Positions 34,710 through 43,238 of a stretch of DNA of 64,000 nucleotides are shown one piece after another. The stretch spans positions 62,001 through 126,000 of the forward strand of contig JADJOJ010000010.1 in the NCBI GenBank assembly GCA_016713825.1. The letters are read 5' to 3'. The notes beneath the pieces were generated by a model. The model did not search any database and had not been told where the DNA came from. It worked only from the letters and a program-made list of their open reading frames with translations. Both the position numbers and the translations under genes were made by a program. Source of the stretch: Candidatus Leptofilum gracile. Its GTDB lineage: Bacteria; Chloroflexota; Anaerolineae; Promineifilales; Promineifilaceae. The number at the start of each line of letters is the position of its first letter. Within the stretch, counting starts at the first letter, position 1.

Positions 34710-34985
34710 TCAGCCGTGTTGGTGGAAAACGGCCGTTCCCCACGCCGACCTGACCCTGTACGACACAAGCTCGCCTGTGACGGTAAAACGAGTGGCGTAC
34801 AAAAGAATGGTGAGGTAATCCAGACCGATGCCGGCGAATGCCCCTTCATTTTGGGAAACCAAAGCCCAAAGCGTTGGTAACGTGGCCGCCGCAAAGAGAG
34901 AGGAAATAAGAATATAGGTCAGTGGCGTGGTCCCCGGAAATGGCCATAAATTTGTAGCGAACGGCCGTTGTAGAAAAAAGGCCAC
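34710..34985 (-). pseudogene. Small membrane-protein fragment
   Basis: A 91-codon frame from a GTG with two hydrophobic stretches (about 22-42 and 52-66) and the phrase RPFATNLWPFPGTTPLTY, which looks like real protein but seems to lack both ends. AAGGAG lies about 25 bases upstream, too far for this GTG. The last residues (around TAVFHQHG) come from an ACGGCCGT-containing sequence that recurs near 36420. Probably a remnant of a larger membrane protein. Confidence 0.4.
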
Positions 34986-35020
34986 GGCAAAGACAATTTG
35001 GATTGTACAAACTCCTTAAC

Positions 35021-35569
35021 TTACTTTAGCACAGCGGGAAGGTATATTTTGGCAATGTCGGCGGGGCAGGTGACAGAGCCAAAGTTTGCCGCAGAGGGTC
35101 CGGCTGTTTCGCGGGCGCGGATAGCGTAGCTGTAGCTGTTGCCAAAACCGGTGCTGCCCTGGGGGTAGCCGCAGACGACCTGAAAGCCGTCGCCCATCAT
35201 ATCACCTGGGATGTACATGGAGGTCTGAAAAAAGCCAGAATGGTAGGCCCGAATTTGGTTGTCTATGGCAACAGTCATGCTGATGATGTAGGAACTGGAA
35301 GCGGCTGTCACCGACAAGTACTGCCAGGAAATGGCGCAGACGCCTGTGCCCGGCGTAAGGTTTGAACAAGTAGCCGAGGGGCTGTTAATGGCGGTGATGG
35401 CTGGCGCATTAACCTCGTTGCTGTCATCTGGTTGGGGCAACCGAAAATTAGCGTCTGTCGCTGACGCTGGTAAAACGCTGCCCCTGGTGTTTTGCGTCAC
35501 CATTGCGATGAGCAGAAGCCCGGGCAGGAAACAGATGCCAAGAAGGATTGCTAATCTTTTATATAGCAT
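35021..35569 (-). CDS. Small secreted protein, paralogue A (YLPAVLK tail)
   Basis: A 182-residue protein with an N-terminal signal or anchor helix (about 5-25), a linker, then a beta-rich domain containing NSPSATCSN, GFFQTSMYIP, DMMGDGFQVVCG and SYAIRARETAG. It shares these blocks with the next gene upstream. Four cysteines could form disulfides outside the cell. It ends IYLPAVLK, a tail seen on many Chloroflexota exported proteins (memory-based), possibly a sorting signal. Function is unknown. Confidence 0.75.
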   Translation of the reverse strand: MLYKRLAILLGICFLPGLLLIAMVTQNTRGSVLPASATDANFRLPQPDDSNEVNAPAITAINSPSATCSNLTPGTGVCAISWQYLSVTAASSSYIISMTVAIDNQIRAYHSGFFQTSMYIPGDMMGDGFQVVCGYPQGSTGFGNSYSYAIRARETAGPSAANFGSVTCPADIAKIYLPAVLK

Positions 35570-35584
35570 GAGCCACGATTCCGT

Positions 35585-36124
35585 TTACGGGGTATAGGCT
35601 GGACAGTAGACGGTGCCATAATTGGCAGAGCCCAAACCAGCGCTGTCTCTGGCTCGAATTGTGTAGGCGTAGGCGTTGCCCAACTGCGGATTGCCACCAG
35701 CGCCCAGGGGGCCGCAAGCGACTTTAAAGCCATCTCCCATCATGTTATAGGGTATGTACATGGAGTTTTGAAAAAAGCCTTGCGTGTGGGCGAGGGGGCC
35801 ACTGCTATTGAGAGACAGGGTCATGGTGATCATGTAGTTGGGTGCTGCGCTCACCGAGAGATAGTACCAGTTGAGATAGCAGGCATCTCGTCCCTGATCT
35901 GGCTGGTAGCAGGTAGCTGAGGGGGAATCGATGAAGCCGATGTTGGGCGCTTCTGGGGCCAGAACGCCTGCTGGCTGCTCGATTTCCCGCAAGTTTTCGC
36001 CTTCGGTTTGCTGGTTTAGCGTGGTTTTGGGGGCCGTTTCTTGTCCACGCGCGACGTGAATCAGGCTGAAAACGGCCGTTCCCAGCAGCATGACAATCAA
36101 AAGAGAAAATAGAATACGACGCAT
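35585..36124 (-). CDS. Small secreted protein, paralogue B
   Basis: A 179-residue protein from ATG 36124 (GGAGG five bases upstream). It has a signal peptide (about 3-25), then blocks matching paralogue A: DSPSATCYQ, GFFQNSMYIP, NMMGDGFKVACG, AYTIRARDSAG. It lacks the YLPAVLK tail, ending soon after CPAYTP. The two genes are 15 bases apart and look like a tandem duplication in one operon. Function is unknown. Confidence 0.78.
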   Translation of the reverse strand: MRRILFSLLIVMLLGTAVFSLIHVARGQETAPKTTLNQQTEGENLREIEQPAGVLAPEAPNIGFIDSPSATCYQPDQGRDACYLNWYYLSVSAAPNYMITMTLSLNSSGPLAHTQGFFQNSMYIPYNMMGDGFKVACGPLGAGGNPQLGNAYAYTIRARDSAGLGSANYGTVYCPAYTP

Positions 36125-36447
36125 AAAAACCTCCAACTTAAGTAGGTGGTCAGGTGAGACCGCAAGAGTCCGAAGTAATGATTTGCACCATCTAATTTAG
36201 GGGCAGCTCCAAAAAAGCTACCGACAGTTTGCAGAAAAGGGATTTGGGATTGATCCTGAGATGACAATCGCTATAGTGCGCTCGTCAGATGAGGCTGGGT
36301 GTCAGCCCTGTTTGTTGAATTTAGCTACCTCGATTTCAAGAATGATTCGCAGATGGTATTGGAGTTGGCGACTGTCTGTCAATATTAGGAATTTATTCAC
36401 AAAGGGTTACCTGTCCCAGCCGCGGTGGTGGAAAACGGCCGTCTATT
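36125..36447. other. Gap without a recognisable gene
   Basis: I see no credible coding sequence in these 323 bases. Near 36417-36442 there is a sequence (CAGCCGCGGTGGTGGAAAAC followed by the palindrome) that nearly repeats one at about 34712-34737. The promoter for the secreted-protein pair should lie near 36140-36200. Confidence 0.5.
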
Positions 36448-36774
36448 TCACACCCGCATCGGATTATGGCTGGTGAGCCTCCGGTACGGTTTGATGGCGC
36501 TGTGAATTTGCGGGCAGACGAACAGTTCCACCACCTCACAGAGCACGCGCCGCGAAAATTGATACCATTCGTCGCGAGCCTAAGCCAGGTGCGCGTACCC
36601 GTTGTGGTGCAGAAAGTTGTCTAGCAATGTGCCATCGGCAAAGCCCCACTTGCTGAGCAAATGGTCGGTTTCAAAGTGAAAAAGTTGGTTTGTGGTTTGT
36701 ATAGCCATGTTTGGCCAGAATGCCATTTGCAGAGAGCGGATTTTGGGCAAACGGCCGTAATGATTCCTTGACAT
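36448..36774 (-). pseudogene. Decayed small gene with in-frame TAG
   Basis: The frame from ATG 36774 reads 64 codons, hits TAG at 36580-36582, then continues in the same phase for 43 more codons to a TGA at 36448. Both parts look protein-like (FHFETDHLLSKWGFADG; then DEWYQFSRRVLCEVVELF). I do not recognise the family. Its 5' end overlaps the -35 box of the tRNA-Asn promoter. Confidence 0.4.
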
Positions 36775-36795
36775 GGCAACCTGTTTTGTTATAAT
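36768..36795 (+). promoter_or_regulatory. Sigma-70-type promoter for tRNA-Asn
   Basis: An exact TTGACA (36768-36773), a 16-base spacer and an exact TATAAT (36790-36795), followed 15 bases later by the tRNA. Confidence 0.85.
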
Positions 36796-36809
36796 TCGCG
36801 TCGCTGCAT

Positions 36810-36881
36810 TCCTCAGTAGCTCAACGGCAGAGCACGCGGCTGTTAACCGCGGGGTTGTTGGTTCGAATCCAACCTGAGGAG
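36810..36881 (+). tRNA. tRNA-Asn (GUU)
   Basis: A 72-base cloverleaf. The acceptor arms TCCTCAG and CTGAGGA pair. The D-arm is GCTC/GAGC, the anticodon arm CGCGG-CTGTTAA-CCGCG gives anticodon GTT, and the T-arm is GTTGG-TTCGAAT-CCAAC. The discriminator base is G and the CCA end is not encoded. Confidence 0.97.
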
Positions 36882-36887
36882 CCTCAT

Positions 36888-36920
36888 AAAACGACAGGTT
36901 AACCGCCTGTCGTTTTTGTT
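36888..36920 (+). terminator. Intrinsic terminator after tRNA-Asn
   Basis: AAAACGACAGG pairs with CCTGTCGTTTT, followed by a T-run; a classical rho-independent terminator. Confidence 0.9.
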
Positions 36921-36928
36921 TTCTAGCT

Positions 36929-36992
36929 GGGTGCCAGGCACGGGGCGCTTAATCCAGAAAGACCAACACATTTTGCCCCGTGCCTGGCACCC
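36929..36992. repeat. GTGCCAGGCACGGGGC inverted repeat (copy 1)
   Basis: The 18-base arms GGGTGCCAGGCACGGGGC and its exact complement are separated by 28 bases. Each arm itself contains the palindrome GTGCCAGGCAC. A second copy is at 47321. Confidence 0.9.
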
Positions 36993-37081
36993 GTTGGCAC
37001 AGCGCCAAAATTGAACAAACCCCCATTCTCAAGTAAACTTCACCCACCAACTTTTCCACTGCTTAACAACCAAAACATTTC

Positions 37082-37137
37082 GGGAGATTAGAGATTAGAG
37101 ATTGGAGATTTAACCAGTCTCCAATCTCCAGTCTCCT
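37082..37137. repeat. Intergenic hairpin, AATCTCC family (copy 5)
   Basis: Tandem GAGATTAGAGATT and AATCTCC words upstream of gpmI. Confidence 0.75.
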
Positions 37138-37188
37138 CTGAAAGTGTTAATTCAATAACAAAGACTCAATTCTCAAAAGGAGTTTCAA

Positions 37189-38718
37189 ATGAGCTACAAA
37201 CCCGTGGCCCTCATCATCCTAGACGGGTGGGGGATTCGTGAAATGGAGCATGGCAACGCCGTGGTGCAGGCGCGCACCCCCAACTACCAAAGCTGGCTGC
37301 ACAGCCGCGAACGAGCCATTCTCGATGCCTCCGGTCAGGCCGTTGGCTTGCCCGATGGCCAGATGGGCAATTCAGAAGTCGGCCATCTGAACCTGGGCGC
37401 TGGCCGCATTGTGTACCAGGATTTAACCCGCATCAATCTGGCCATCCAGGAAGGGCGCTTTGCCCAACAAGCAGCGCTGCGCAGCGCCGTGGCTAACGTG
37501 AAGCAAACTGGCGGCAAGCTGCACCTCATCGGCCTGATGGGCAACGGCGGTGTACACAGCCACCAAGATCACCTGTACGCGCTGCTGCGCCTGGCCGCAG
37601 AGGCCGGGATTGACCCCATCGTGCACGTTATTACCGACGGGCGAGACACGCCGCCGCAAAGTGGCCTGGGCTTTGTGGAAAAGCTGGAAGGGTACCTGGC
37701 CGATCATCCCGGCGTCATTGCTTCGGTGTGCGGCCGTTATTACACCATGGACCGCGACAAGCGGTGGGAGCGCACGGCCAAAGGGTACCGGGTGATTGCC
37801 AACCATGAAGGAGAAGCGGGAGCAACGGCCGTTTCTGCCTCCACCGCCCTAAAAAATTCATACAGCAACGGCGTGACCGATGAGTTTATCTTGCCCGTAG
37901 CCATCGACGTGGGCGACCGGGACGTGACCGTACAGCCCGGCGACTGCCTCATCTTCTACAACTTTCGCGCCGACCGGATGCGCCAGCCGGTAGACATCTT
38001 CGCCTTTGCCGATTTTGCAGGCTTCGAGCGCGACTACATCCCCGATTTGCATCTGGTGACGATGACCAACTACGAAGAGCGCTTCCCGGTGGACGTGATT
38101 TTCCCTGACGTGGAGCTAACCAACGTGCTGGCCGAAGTGGTGAGCAACGCGGGCCTGAAGCAGTTCCACGCCGCCGAGACGGAAAAATACGCCCACGTCA
38201 CCTACTTCTTCAACGGTGGCGGCGAAACGCCCTTCCCTGGCGAAGAGCGGTACATGCAGCCCTCGCCCAAAGTGGCCACCTACGATCTCCAGCCAGAGAT
38301 GAGCGCCTACGAACTCACCGAAGCGGTTATCCAGCGGCTGCAAAGCCACGATGATGATTTCATTTTGGTGAACTATGCCAACCCAGACATGGTGGGGCAT
38401 ACGGGGGTGCTGGAAGCGGCCGTTCGCGCCGTAGAAGCAGTGGACGAATGTGCGGGTCGTCTGGTGGAAGCGATTGTGCAAAAGGGTGGGGCAGCCCTGG
38501 TCACCGCCGACCACGGCAACTGCGAAATCATGGTCAACGAGAAAACGGGCGAGCCGCACACCTACCACACCATCCAGCCCGTCTCCTTTTTTGTGATTTG
38601 CAACGACCCCATCTGGCTGCGCCCCCGTGGCATTTTGGCCGATGTGGCCCCGACGGTGCTCGACCTGATGGGCGTTGAACAGCCCAACGACATGACCGGC
38701 CGCAGTTTGATAGATTAG
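37189..38718 (+). CDS. gpmI: 2,3-bisphosphoglycerate-independent phosphoglycerate mutase
   Basis: A 509-residue alkaline-phosphatase-superfamily enzyme of glycolysis, interconverting 3- and 2-phosphoglycerate. The catalytic serine is Ser62 in QMGNSEVGH. Metal ligands are seen in LDGWG near the start and TADHGNCE near the end, with the transferase insert between (TDGRDTPP, GRYYTMDRD). AGGAG precedes the ATG. The length is normal for the family. It is monocistronic with its own hairpin terminator. Confidence 0.97.
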   Translation: MSYKPVALIILDGWGIREMEHGNAVVQARTPNYQSWLHSRERAILDASGQAVGLPDGQMGNSEVGHLNLGAGRIVYQDLTRINLAIQEGRFAQQAALRSAVANVKQTGGKLHLIGLMGNGGVHSHQDHLYALLRLAAEAGIDPIVHVITDGRDTPPQSGLGFVEKLEGYLADHPGVIASVCGRYYTMDRDKRWERTAKGYRVIANHEGEAGATAVSASTALKNSYSNGVTDEFILPVAIDVGDRDVTVQPGDCLIFYNFRADRMRQPVDIFAFADFAGFERDYIPDLHLVTMTNYEERFPVDVIFPDVELTNVLAEVVSNAGLKQFHAAETEKYAHVTYFFNGGGETPFPGEERYMQPSPKVATYDLQPEMSAYELTEAVIQRLQSHDDDFILVNYANPDMVGHTGVLEAAVRAVEAVDECAGRLVEAIVQKGGAALVTADHGNCEIMVNEKTGEPHTYHTIQPVSFFVICNDPIWLRPRGILADVAPTVLDLMGVEQPNDMTGRSLID

Positions 38719-38752
38719 ATTTTTTTGGCCACAGAGGGTTTAGAGATTGTAT

Positions 38753-38822
38753 TCACTTAAACCTCTGAGGTTTTCACTAGGCAATGGTTTTTGTAAGTGA
38801 GCCAAAACCTCAGAGGTTTTTC
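38753..38822. terminator. Bidirectional hairpin between gpmI and panC
   Basis: AAACCTCTGAGGTTTTCAC and AAAACCTCAGAGGTTTTT form stems, alone or with each other, ending in a T-run for the plus strand. It lies between convergent genes. Confidence 0.75.
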
Positions 38823-38827
38823 TCTTA

Positions 38828-39682
38828 TTACTCTGTGTTCTCTGAGGCATAAATTAAAATATTGTCAATGAGCCGGGTTTTGCCGAAGAAAACGGCCGTT
38901 GACAACAGCACCCCCTCCTCAACTTTATCCAACTCTTCTAGCGTTCTCGGATCCGCCGCACTGACGTAATCAATTTTGGCTTGGGGAACGGCCGTAATCA
39001 TCCCCCGCATTGTTTCCCGCAGCAGCTCACCGGAGCGTTCCCCCGCTTCGTAGGCCGCCCTGGCTGCGCTCAGCGCCCGGTACAGCACCGGTGCCGCCGC
39101 TCGATTCTCTGCCGAGAGCAGGGCGTTGCGCGAACTCATGGCCAGCCCGTCCGGCTCACGGCTGGTGGGGCCAATCACCATTTCCACATTAAAGTTGAGA
39201 TCGCGCACCATTTGGCGCAGCACAATCGTTTGTTGCGCGTCTTTTTGGCCAAAATAAGCCCGCGTCGGCTGTACGATGTTGAACAGCTTGGCCACGATGG
39301 TAGCCACGCCCGTAAAGTGGCTGGGGCGGGAGCTGCCCTCCAGCGGCTGCGTCACCTGGCTCAAGCTCACCGTCGTCTGGAAGCCGGGCGGGTACATGAG
39401 GGCGTCGCTGGGGGTGAACACCAGATCGACCCCGGCTTTTTCCAGCATCGCCAAATCCCCCTCAAGATTGCGCGGGTAGCTGCTGAGGTCCTCGGTGGGG
39501 GCAAACTGGGTGGGATTGACGTAGATGGAAACGGCCGTTCTCTCATTCCCCGCCAGGCTCAGCTGCACCAGCGACAAATGCCCCGCGTGCAGGTAGCCCA
39601 TCGTCGGCACAAAGCCCCACGTCAGGCTGGGGTCGGCCCAGCGGTGCTGCCTTACCTCGTCAATTTTGTCAGTCACTATCAT
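38828..39682 (-). CDS. panC: Pantothenate synthetase
   Basis: A 284-residue ATP-dependent ligase joining pantoate and beta-alanine. I use the ATG at 39682 (AAGGA upstream); the frame extends further upstream but that is not family sequence. Motifs present are PTMGYLHAGHLSLV (HIGH-like), SIYVNPTQFAP, YFGQKDAQQ and the KMSKS-like region SSRNALLS. It is the third gene of the panB-panE-panC group. Confidence 0.95.
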   Translation of the reverse strand: MIVTDKIDEVRQHRWADPSLTWGFVPTMGYLHAGHLSLVQLSLAGNERTAVSIYVNPTQFAPTEDLSSYPRNLEGDLAMLEKAGVDLVFTPSDALMYPPGFQTTVSLSQVTQPLEGSSRPSHFTGVATIVAKLFNIVQPTRAYFGQKDAQQTIVLRQMVRDLNFNVEMVIGPTSREPDGLAMSSRNALLSAENRAAAPVLYRALSAARAAYEAGERSGELLRETMRGMITAVPQAKIDYVSAADPRTLEELDKVEEGVLLSTAVFFGKTRLIDNILIYASENTE

Positions 39683-39781
39683 GATGATTTCCTTTGCAGA
39701 ATTTTTTGGAACACAGAGTTGCGCAGAGGCGACACAGAGTTTCACAGAGGATACAAAATCTGGTTAATAGTTTGGCTGCGC

Positions 39782-40765
39782 TCACTGCATGTCTGCAAAA
39801 TCTGTGATTTTTCTTTGCAGCAGTTGCAACGCTTCACCGGGTGTGGCGGCTGGCCAGGTGCCCTGTTCGGCCTGGCGAACGGCCGTTTGCAATACCAAAT
39901 TCAGCGGTGTGGCCACGCCCAACCGCTGCCCCGCCGCCACCACCGCCCCACAAATCGCCTCAATTTCGGTGGGACGGCCGTTCAGCAAATCCTGCCGCAT
40001 GGAGGAATGATTGGCCGCCGTCGCCTGGGCCACCGCCAGCGCTTGCGCCGCCGCATCGGCAAAGGGCAGCTGGATGTTTTGGGCGGCGGCCACGGCGGCA
40101 ACTTCCTGTGCGGCCAGGATCATCAGCTCACGGGCAGTGGCGTTTTCGGCCAGGAACCCGTTGGGCACCTGCAAAACGGCCGTTAGCGGATTAATGCCCG
40201 CATTCACCGCCAGCTTGCCCCAGACCAGCCCCGCCACGTTGGGGGACAAACTGGTGGCGAACCCAGCTGCCTCAAACAAATTCATGATTTTTTGGGGCGG
40301 AACGGCCGTTTCCGCTGCGTCGGCAAGGTGGGTGTGGCCGCTGCCCGCGTGGCGCACTACGCCCGGTTCCAGCAGCGCCGCCCCTTCGGAGGTGATGCCC
40401 AGGTTGGCCCGATTTTGGCCCAGAACGGCCGTTAACTGTTCCAAATTGCCCACCCCATTTTGCAGCGTCAGCGCCAGCCCCTGGGGCGACAGAATTCGCT
40501 GAGCCAACTGCGCAGCCTGCGGCGTTTGCTGGCTTTTTACCAAAATCAGGGCCAGGTCGGCGGGAACGGCCGTTTGCGGATCGTTGGTGGCGGCGAGGTG
40601 GATGGTTTGGGAACGGCCGTCTGGCCCAATAAAGTGCAAGCCCCGTTCGCGCAGTGCGGTGAGCTGCGCGGGCCAATGCCCCAGCAGCGTCACCTCCGCC
40701 ACCTGGCTCAGTTTGGCCCCAAACAGGCAGCCCATCGCCCCCACACCGATGATTGCAACGCGCAT
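39782..40765 (-). CDS. panE: 2-dehydropantoate 2-reductase
   Basis: A 327-residue ketopantoate reductase. The NADPH-binding GVGAMGCLFG is at the N-terminus, with LTLQNGVGN and the catalytic-region Lys/Glu in WGKLAVNAGINPLTA. It reduces 2-dehydropantoate from PanB to pantoate for PanC. It starts one base after the panB stop. There are several ACGGCCGT copies in the gene. Confidence 0.95.
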   Translation of the reverse strand: MRVAIIGVGAMGCLFGAKLSQVAEVTLLGHWPAQLTALRERGLHFIGPDGRSQTIHLAATNDPQTAVPADLALILVKSQQTPQAAQLAQRILSPQGLALTLQNGVGNLEQLTAVLGQNRANLGITSEGAALLEPGVVRHAGSGHTHLADAAETAVPPQKIMNLFEAAGFATSLSPNVAGLVWGKLAVNAGINPLTAVLQVPNGFLAENATARELMILAAQEVAAVAAAQNIQLPFADAAAQALAVAQATAANHSSMRQDLLNGRPTEIEAICGAVVAAGQRLGVATPLNLVLQTAVRQAEQGTWPAATPGEALQLLQRKITDFADMQ

Positions 40766-40766
40766 C

Positions 40767-41621
40767 TTACCGCCCGGCCATCGCCGTCATAAAGGCTGCT
40801 TCTTCTTCATCGTTCATCGGGTAGGTATGCTCCTCGGCGGGGAATTGGCGCTGGCGAACTTCTTCTGTGTAGGTTTGAACGGCCGTTTTAATCGCCTCAC
40901 CAATCTGCCCGTAATCCTTCACAAAACGGGGCTGCAAGCGGTCGTAAAGCCCCAGCAGGTCGTGGTAGACCAGCACCTGCCCGTCGCATTCCACCCCCGC
41001 ACCGATGCCGATGGTGGGAATAATCAACCGCTTGGTGATGAGTGCCGCGACGGTAGCCGGGATGGCTTCTAAAACAATGGCAAAGCAGCCTGCATCTTGC
41101 AGCGCCATCGCATCTTTAACCAGGGATAGGGCGGCAGCGGCCGTTTTGCCCTGGATGCGATACCCCCCCAACTGGGACACCGTTTGCGGCGTCAGGCCGA
41201 TGTGCCCCATGACGGGGATACCCGCCCGCACGATGGCCCGCACCGTGTCGGCCATTTCCCGACCGCCTTCCAGCTTCACACAATCCATCCCTGCCTCTTT
41301 GAGGAAGCGCCCGGCGTTGCGCATCGCTTCGGTCACATCGGCCTGGTAGCTCATGAAGGGCATGTCGCCCACCAAAAACGCGCCCGTGGTGCCCCGCGCG
41401 ACTGCTTTGCAATGATGCAGCATCTCGTCCATCGTCACTTCGGTGGTGCCCGGGTAGCCCAACATCACCATGCCCAGCGAGTCCCCCACCAAAATAATGT
41501 CCGTTTCGGTCTGATCGATCAGCAAAGCGGCCGTAAAGTCATAGGCGGTGATCATGGTGATGGGGGTTTTGCTTTGCTTCCGTTTCTGGATGTCCAGGAT
41601 GGTTACTTTTTTTCGACGCAT
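40767..41621 (-). CDS. panB: 3-methyl-2-oxobutanoate hydroxymethyltransferase
   Basis: A 284-residue class-II-type TIM-barrel enzyme, first step of pantothenate synthesis, transferring a hydroxymethyl group from methylene-tetrahydrofolate to 2-oxoisovalerate. ITAYDFTAA, ILVGDSLGMVMLG and VKLEGG, then GHIGLTPQTV with the catalytic-region residues, fit the family at full length. It leads the panB-panE-panC operon; panD for beta-alanine is not in the window. Confidence 0.96.
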   Translation of the reverse strand: MRRKKVTILDIQKRKQSKTPITMITAYDFTAALLIDQTETDIILVGDSLGMVMLGYPGTTEVTMDEMLHHCKAVARGTTGAFLVGDMPFMSYQADVTEAMRNAGRFLKEAGMDCVKLEGGREMADTVRAIVRAGIPVMGHIGLTPQTVSQLGGYRIQGKTAAAALSLVKDAMALQDAGCFAIVLEAIPATVAALITKRLIIPTIGIGAGVECDGQVLVYHDLLGLYDRLQPRFVKDYGQIGEAIKTAVQTYTEEVRQRQFPAEEHTYPMNDEEEAAFMTAMAGR

Positions 41622-41766
41622 TGTTGAATCCTTTGCTTTTCGGGAAAAGCGGTGTGTTTGTAAACAATTTTACCGTCAGAATGATTTACATCTTAGTGAT
41701 TTAATGTTGGAAATGAGTGAGAATGCAATCAGATTCGACAACAAATTACTTTTTGGAGAGATGATG

Positions 41767-41865
41767 ATGAATTGGCTGCCCGTAATCATTCTTTTTACAA
41801 TATTCATTGTAACGTTTATTCCTAGCCCTAAATCGGAAGAAACAAACGATAGTTTGCCCTGTTAA
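41767..41865 (+). CDS. Putative 32-residue single-pass membrane peptide
   Basis: Three consecutive ATGs (41761-41769) follow GGAG at ribosome-site distance. The frame encodes MNWLPVIILFTIFIVTFIP and a polar tail, ending TAA at 41865. It sits in the 330-base gap between the divergent panB and thioredoxin-like genes, which otherwise holds only a GCTTTTCGGGAAAAGC palindrome (41635-41650). Evidence is only the ribosome site and hydrophobicity. Confidence 0.35.
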   Translation: MNWLPVIILFTIFIVTFIPSPKSEETNDSLPC

Positions 41866-41952
41866 TATCGCCCACATCACGGCCTCTAACCACAATCTCC
41901 CCAACAACGCTGCTTCGTTTTTCCCATCATTTTATCGTGCTAAAATTGAATC

Positions 41953-43053
41953 ATGGCTGATGATTACCTTGATCCGCGCCTTGTGCGTATGCCACCGTTG
42001 GCTGAGGGTGAGTGGCTAAACGGCCGTCCCCTCACCAACACCCAACTGCGTGGCCAGGTGGTTCTGATTGACTTTTGGGATTATACCTGCATTAACTGCC
42101 TGCGAACCCTGCCTTACTTAAAACAGTGGCATCAGCGGTATGCCGCATTGGGCCTGACGATTATTGGCATTCACACGCCGGAGTTTGGTTTTGCCCAGTT
42201 CAGGAATTTTTTGGAAACGGCCGTTGCCGAACACCAGCTCCCGTACCCCATTCTGCTAGACAATCAAGAGAAAAATTGGTCACAGTTTGCCACCCGCGCC
42301 TGGCCCACCAAATTTTTGGTGGATACCGACGGCTACATTCGCCTGAAGCGGCAGGGGGAAGGGCATTACCAGGAGACAGAACGGGCCATCCAAACGCTGC
42401 TGCGCCTGCGTCAGCCTGGGGTTTCCCTGCCCGATCTGCTGCCACCGCTGCGGGCTGAAGATGCCTCCGGCGCGGTTTGCTACCGGCCGACGCCGGAGCT
42501 GTACGCTGGTTTTCAGGGGGGCGGGCTGTTTGGCGGGGCGCTGGGCAACCCGGAAGGGTACGTGCCCAACAGTTCGGTGATTTACCAACTGCCGCCCGTG
42601 AAGGAGTGGCAGGCGGGGCATTTTTACGTGGATGGCATCTGGCGGGCCTGGCCAGAGGCGCTGGCCTTTGCCGGGGAGCAGGGTGGGGAGATTGTGCTGC
42701 CGTATACGGCCGTTTCCGTCAACGCCGTCCTGGCACCCACGGCCGATCCGGTGGAAACGGCGCTGGGGCTGAAACCGACAGCAGCGGAGCCAGTGGTGGA
42801 GGTGGTGCAGGACGGCCGTTACCTCACCCCGGAAATGGCAGGTAGCGATGTGCTGTTTGGGGAAAACGGCCGTAGCTTTGTGCGCGTCGATCGGCCCCGG
42901 ATGTTTCATTTGGTCAACAACCCTGATTTTGCCAGCCACACGCTGCGTCTCATCTTCCAGGCGCGGGGGCTGGCGCTGTACGCCTTCACCTTCACCGGCT
43001 GCGTCGCCTCGCCGCACGCTCCCCACGACGCGGACACGTTCAAAATGCCGTAG
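41953..43053 (+). CDS. Thioredoxin/TlpA-fold redoxin with C-terminal DipZ-like domain
   Basis: A 366-residue protein. Residues 20-150 form a thioredoxin fold with Cys46-Ile-Asn-Cys49 in DFWDYTCINCL and the cis-Pro region AWPTKFLVD. Residues about 210-366 are beta-rich (GHFYVDGIW, SDVLFGENG, LRLIFQARGLALYAFTFTGC) and resemble the C-terminal domain found in DipZ and related redoxins. There is no signal peptide, so it is probably cytoplasmic. Expected role is thiol redox or peroxide handling; no partner is adjacent. Confidence 0.87.
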   Translation: MADDYLDPRLVRMPPLAEGEWLNGRPLTNTQLRGQVVLIDFWDYTCINCLRTLPYLKQWHQRYAALGLTIIGIHTPEFGFAQFRNFLETAVAEHQLPYPILLDNQEKNWSQFATRAWPTKFLVDTDGYIRLKRQGEGHYQETERAIQTLLRLRQPGVSLPDLLPPLRAEDASGAVCYRPTPELYAGFQGGGLFGGALGNPEGYVPNSSVIYQLPPVKEWQAGHFYVDGIWRAWPEALAFAGEQGGEIVLPYTAVSVNAVLAPTADPVETALGLKPTAAEPVVEVVQDGRYLTPEMAGSDVLFGENGRSFVRVDRPRMFHLVNNPDFASHTLRLIFQARGLALYAFTFTGCVASPHAPHDADTFKMP

Positions 43054-43058
43054 AAGCA

Positions 43059-43123
43059 AAGATTTCAAAAGTCTTGGCAGCAGCCTCGCCAATACCAAAG
43101 ACGCAAGACTTTTGAAATCTACA
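43059..43123. repeat. Inverted repeat, GATTTCAAAAGTCTT family (copy 2)
   Basis: AGATTTCAAAAGTCTTG pairs with CAAGACTTTTGAAATCT. It follows the thioredoxin-like gene. The first copy is at 27641. Confidence 0.85.
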
Positions 43124-43161
43124 AAGTTTAAATTGAGACAAGGCGCTCAGAATTTTTTATC

Positions 43162-43232
43162 AACAGATTTCGCAGATTACACAGATTTTTTTCTTGAACG
43201 CCTCTGTGACTTTGCGCCTTTGCGTGAGATTC
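43162..43232. repeat. Partial CACAGATT and CTTTGCG repeat arms
   Basis: One arm of the CACAGATT family (43162-43190) is followed by a T-run, then one arm of the TTTGCGTGA family (about 43206-43231). They lie between convergent genes. Confidence 0.6.
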
Positions 43233-43238
43233 AATCAT

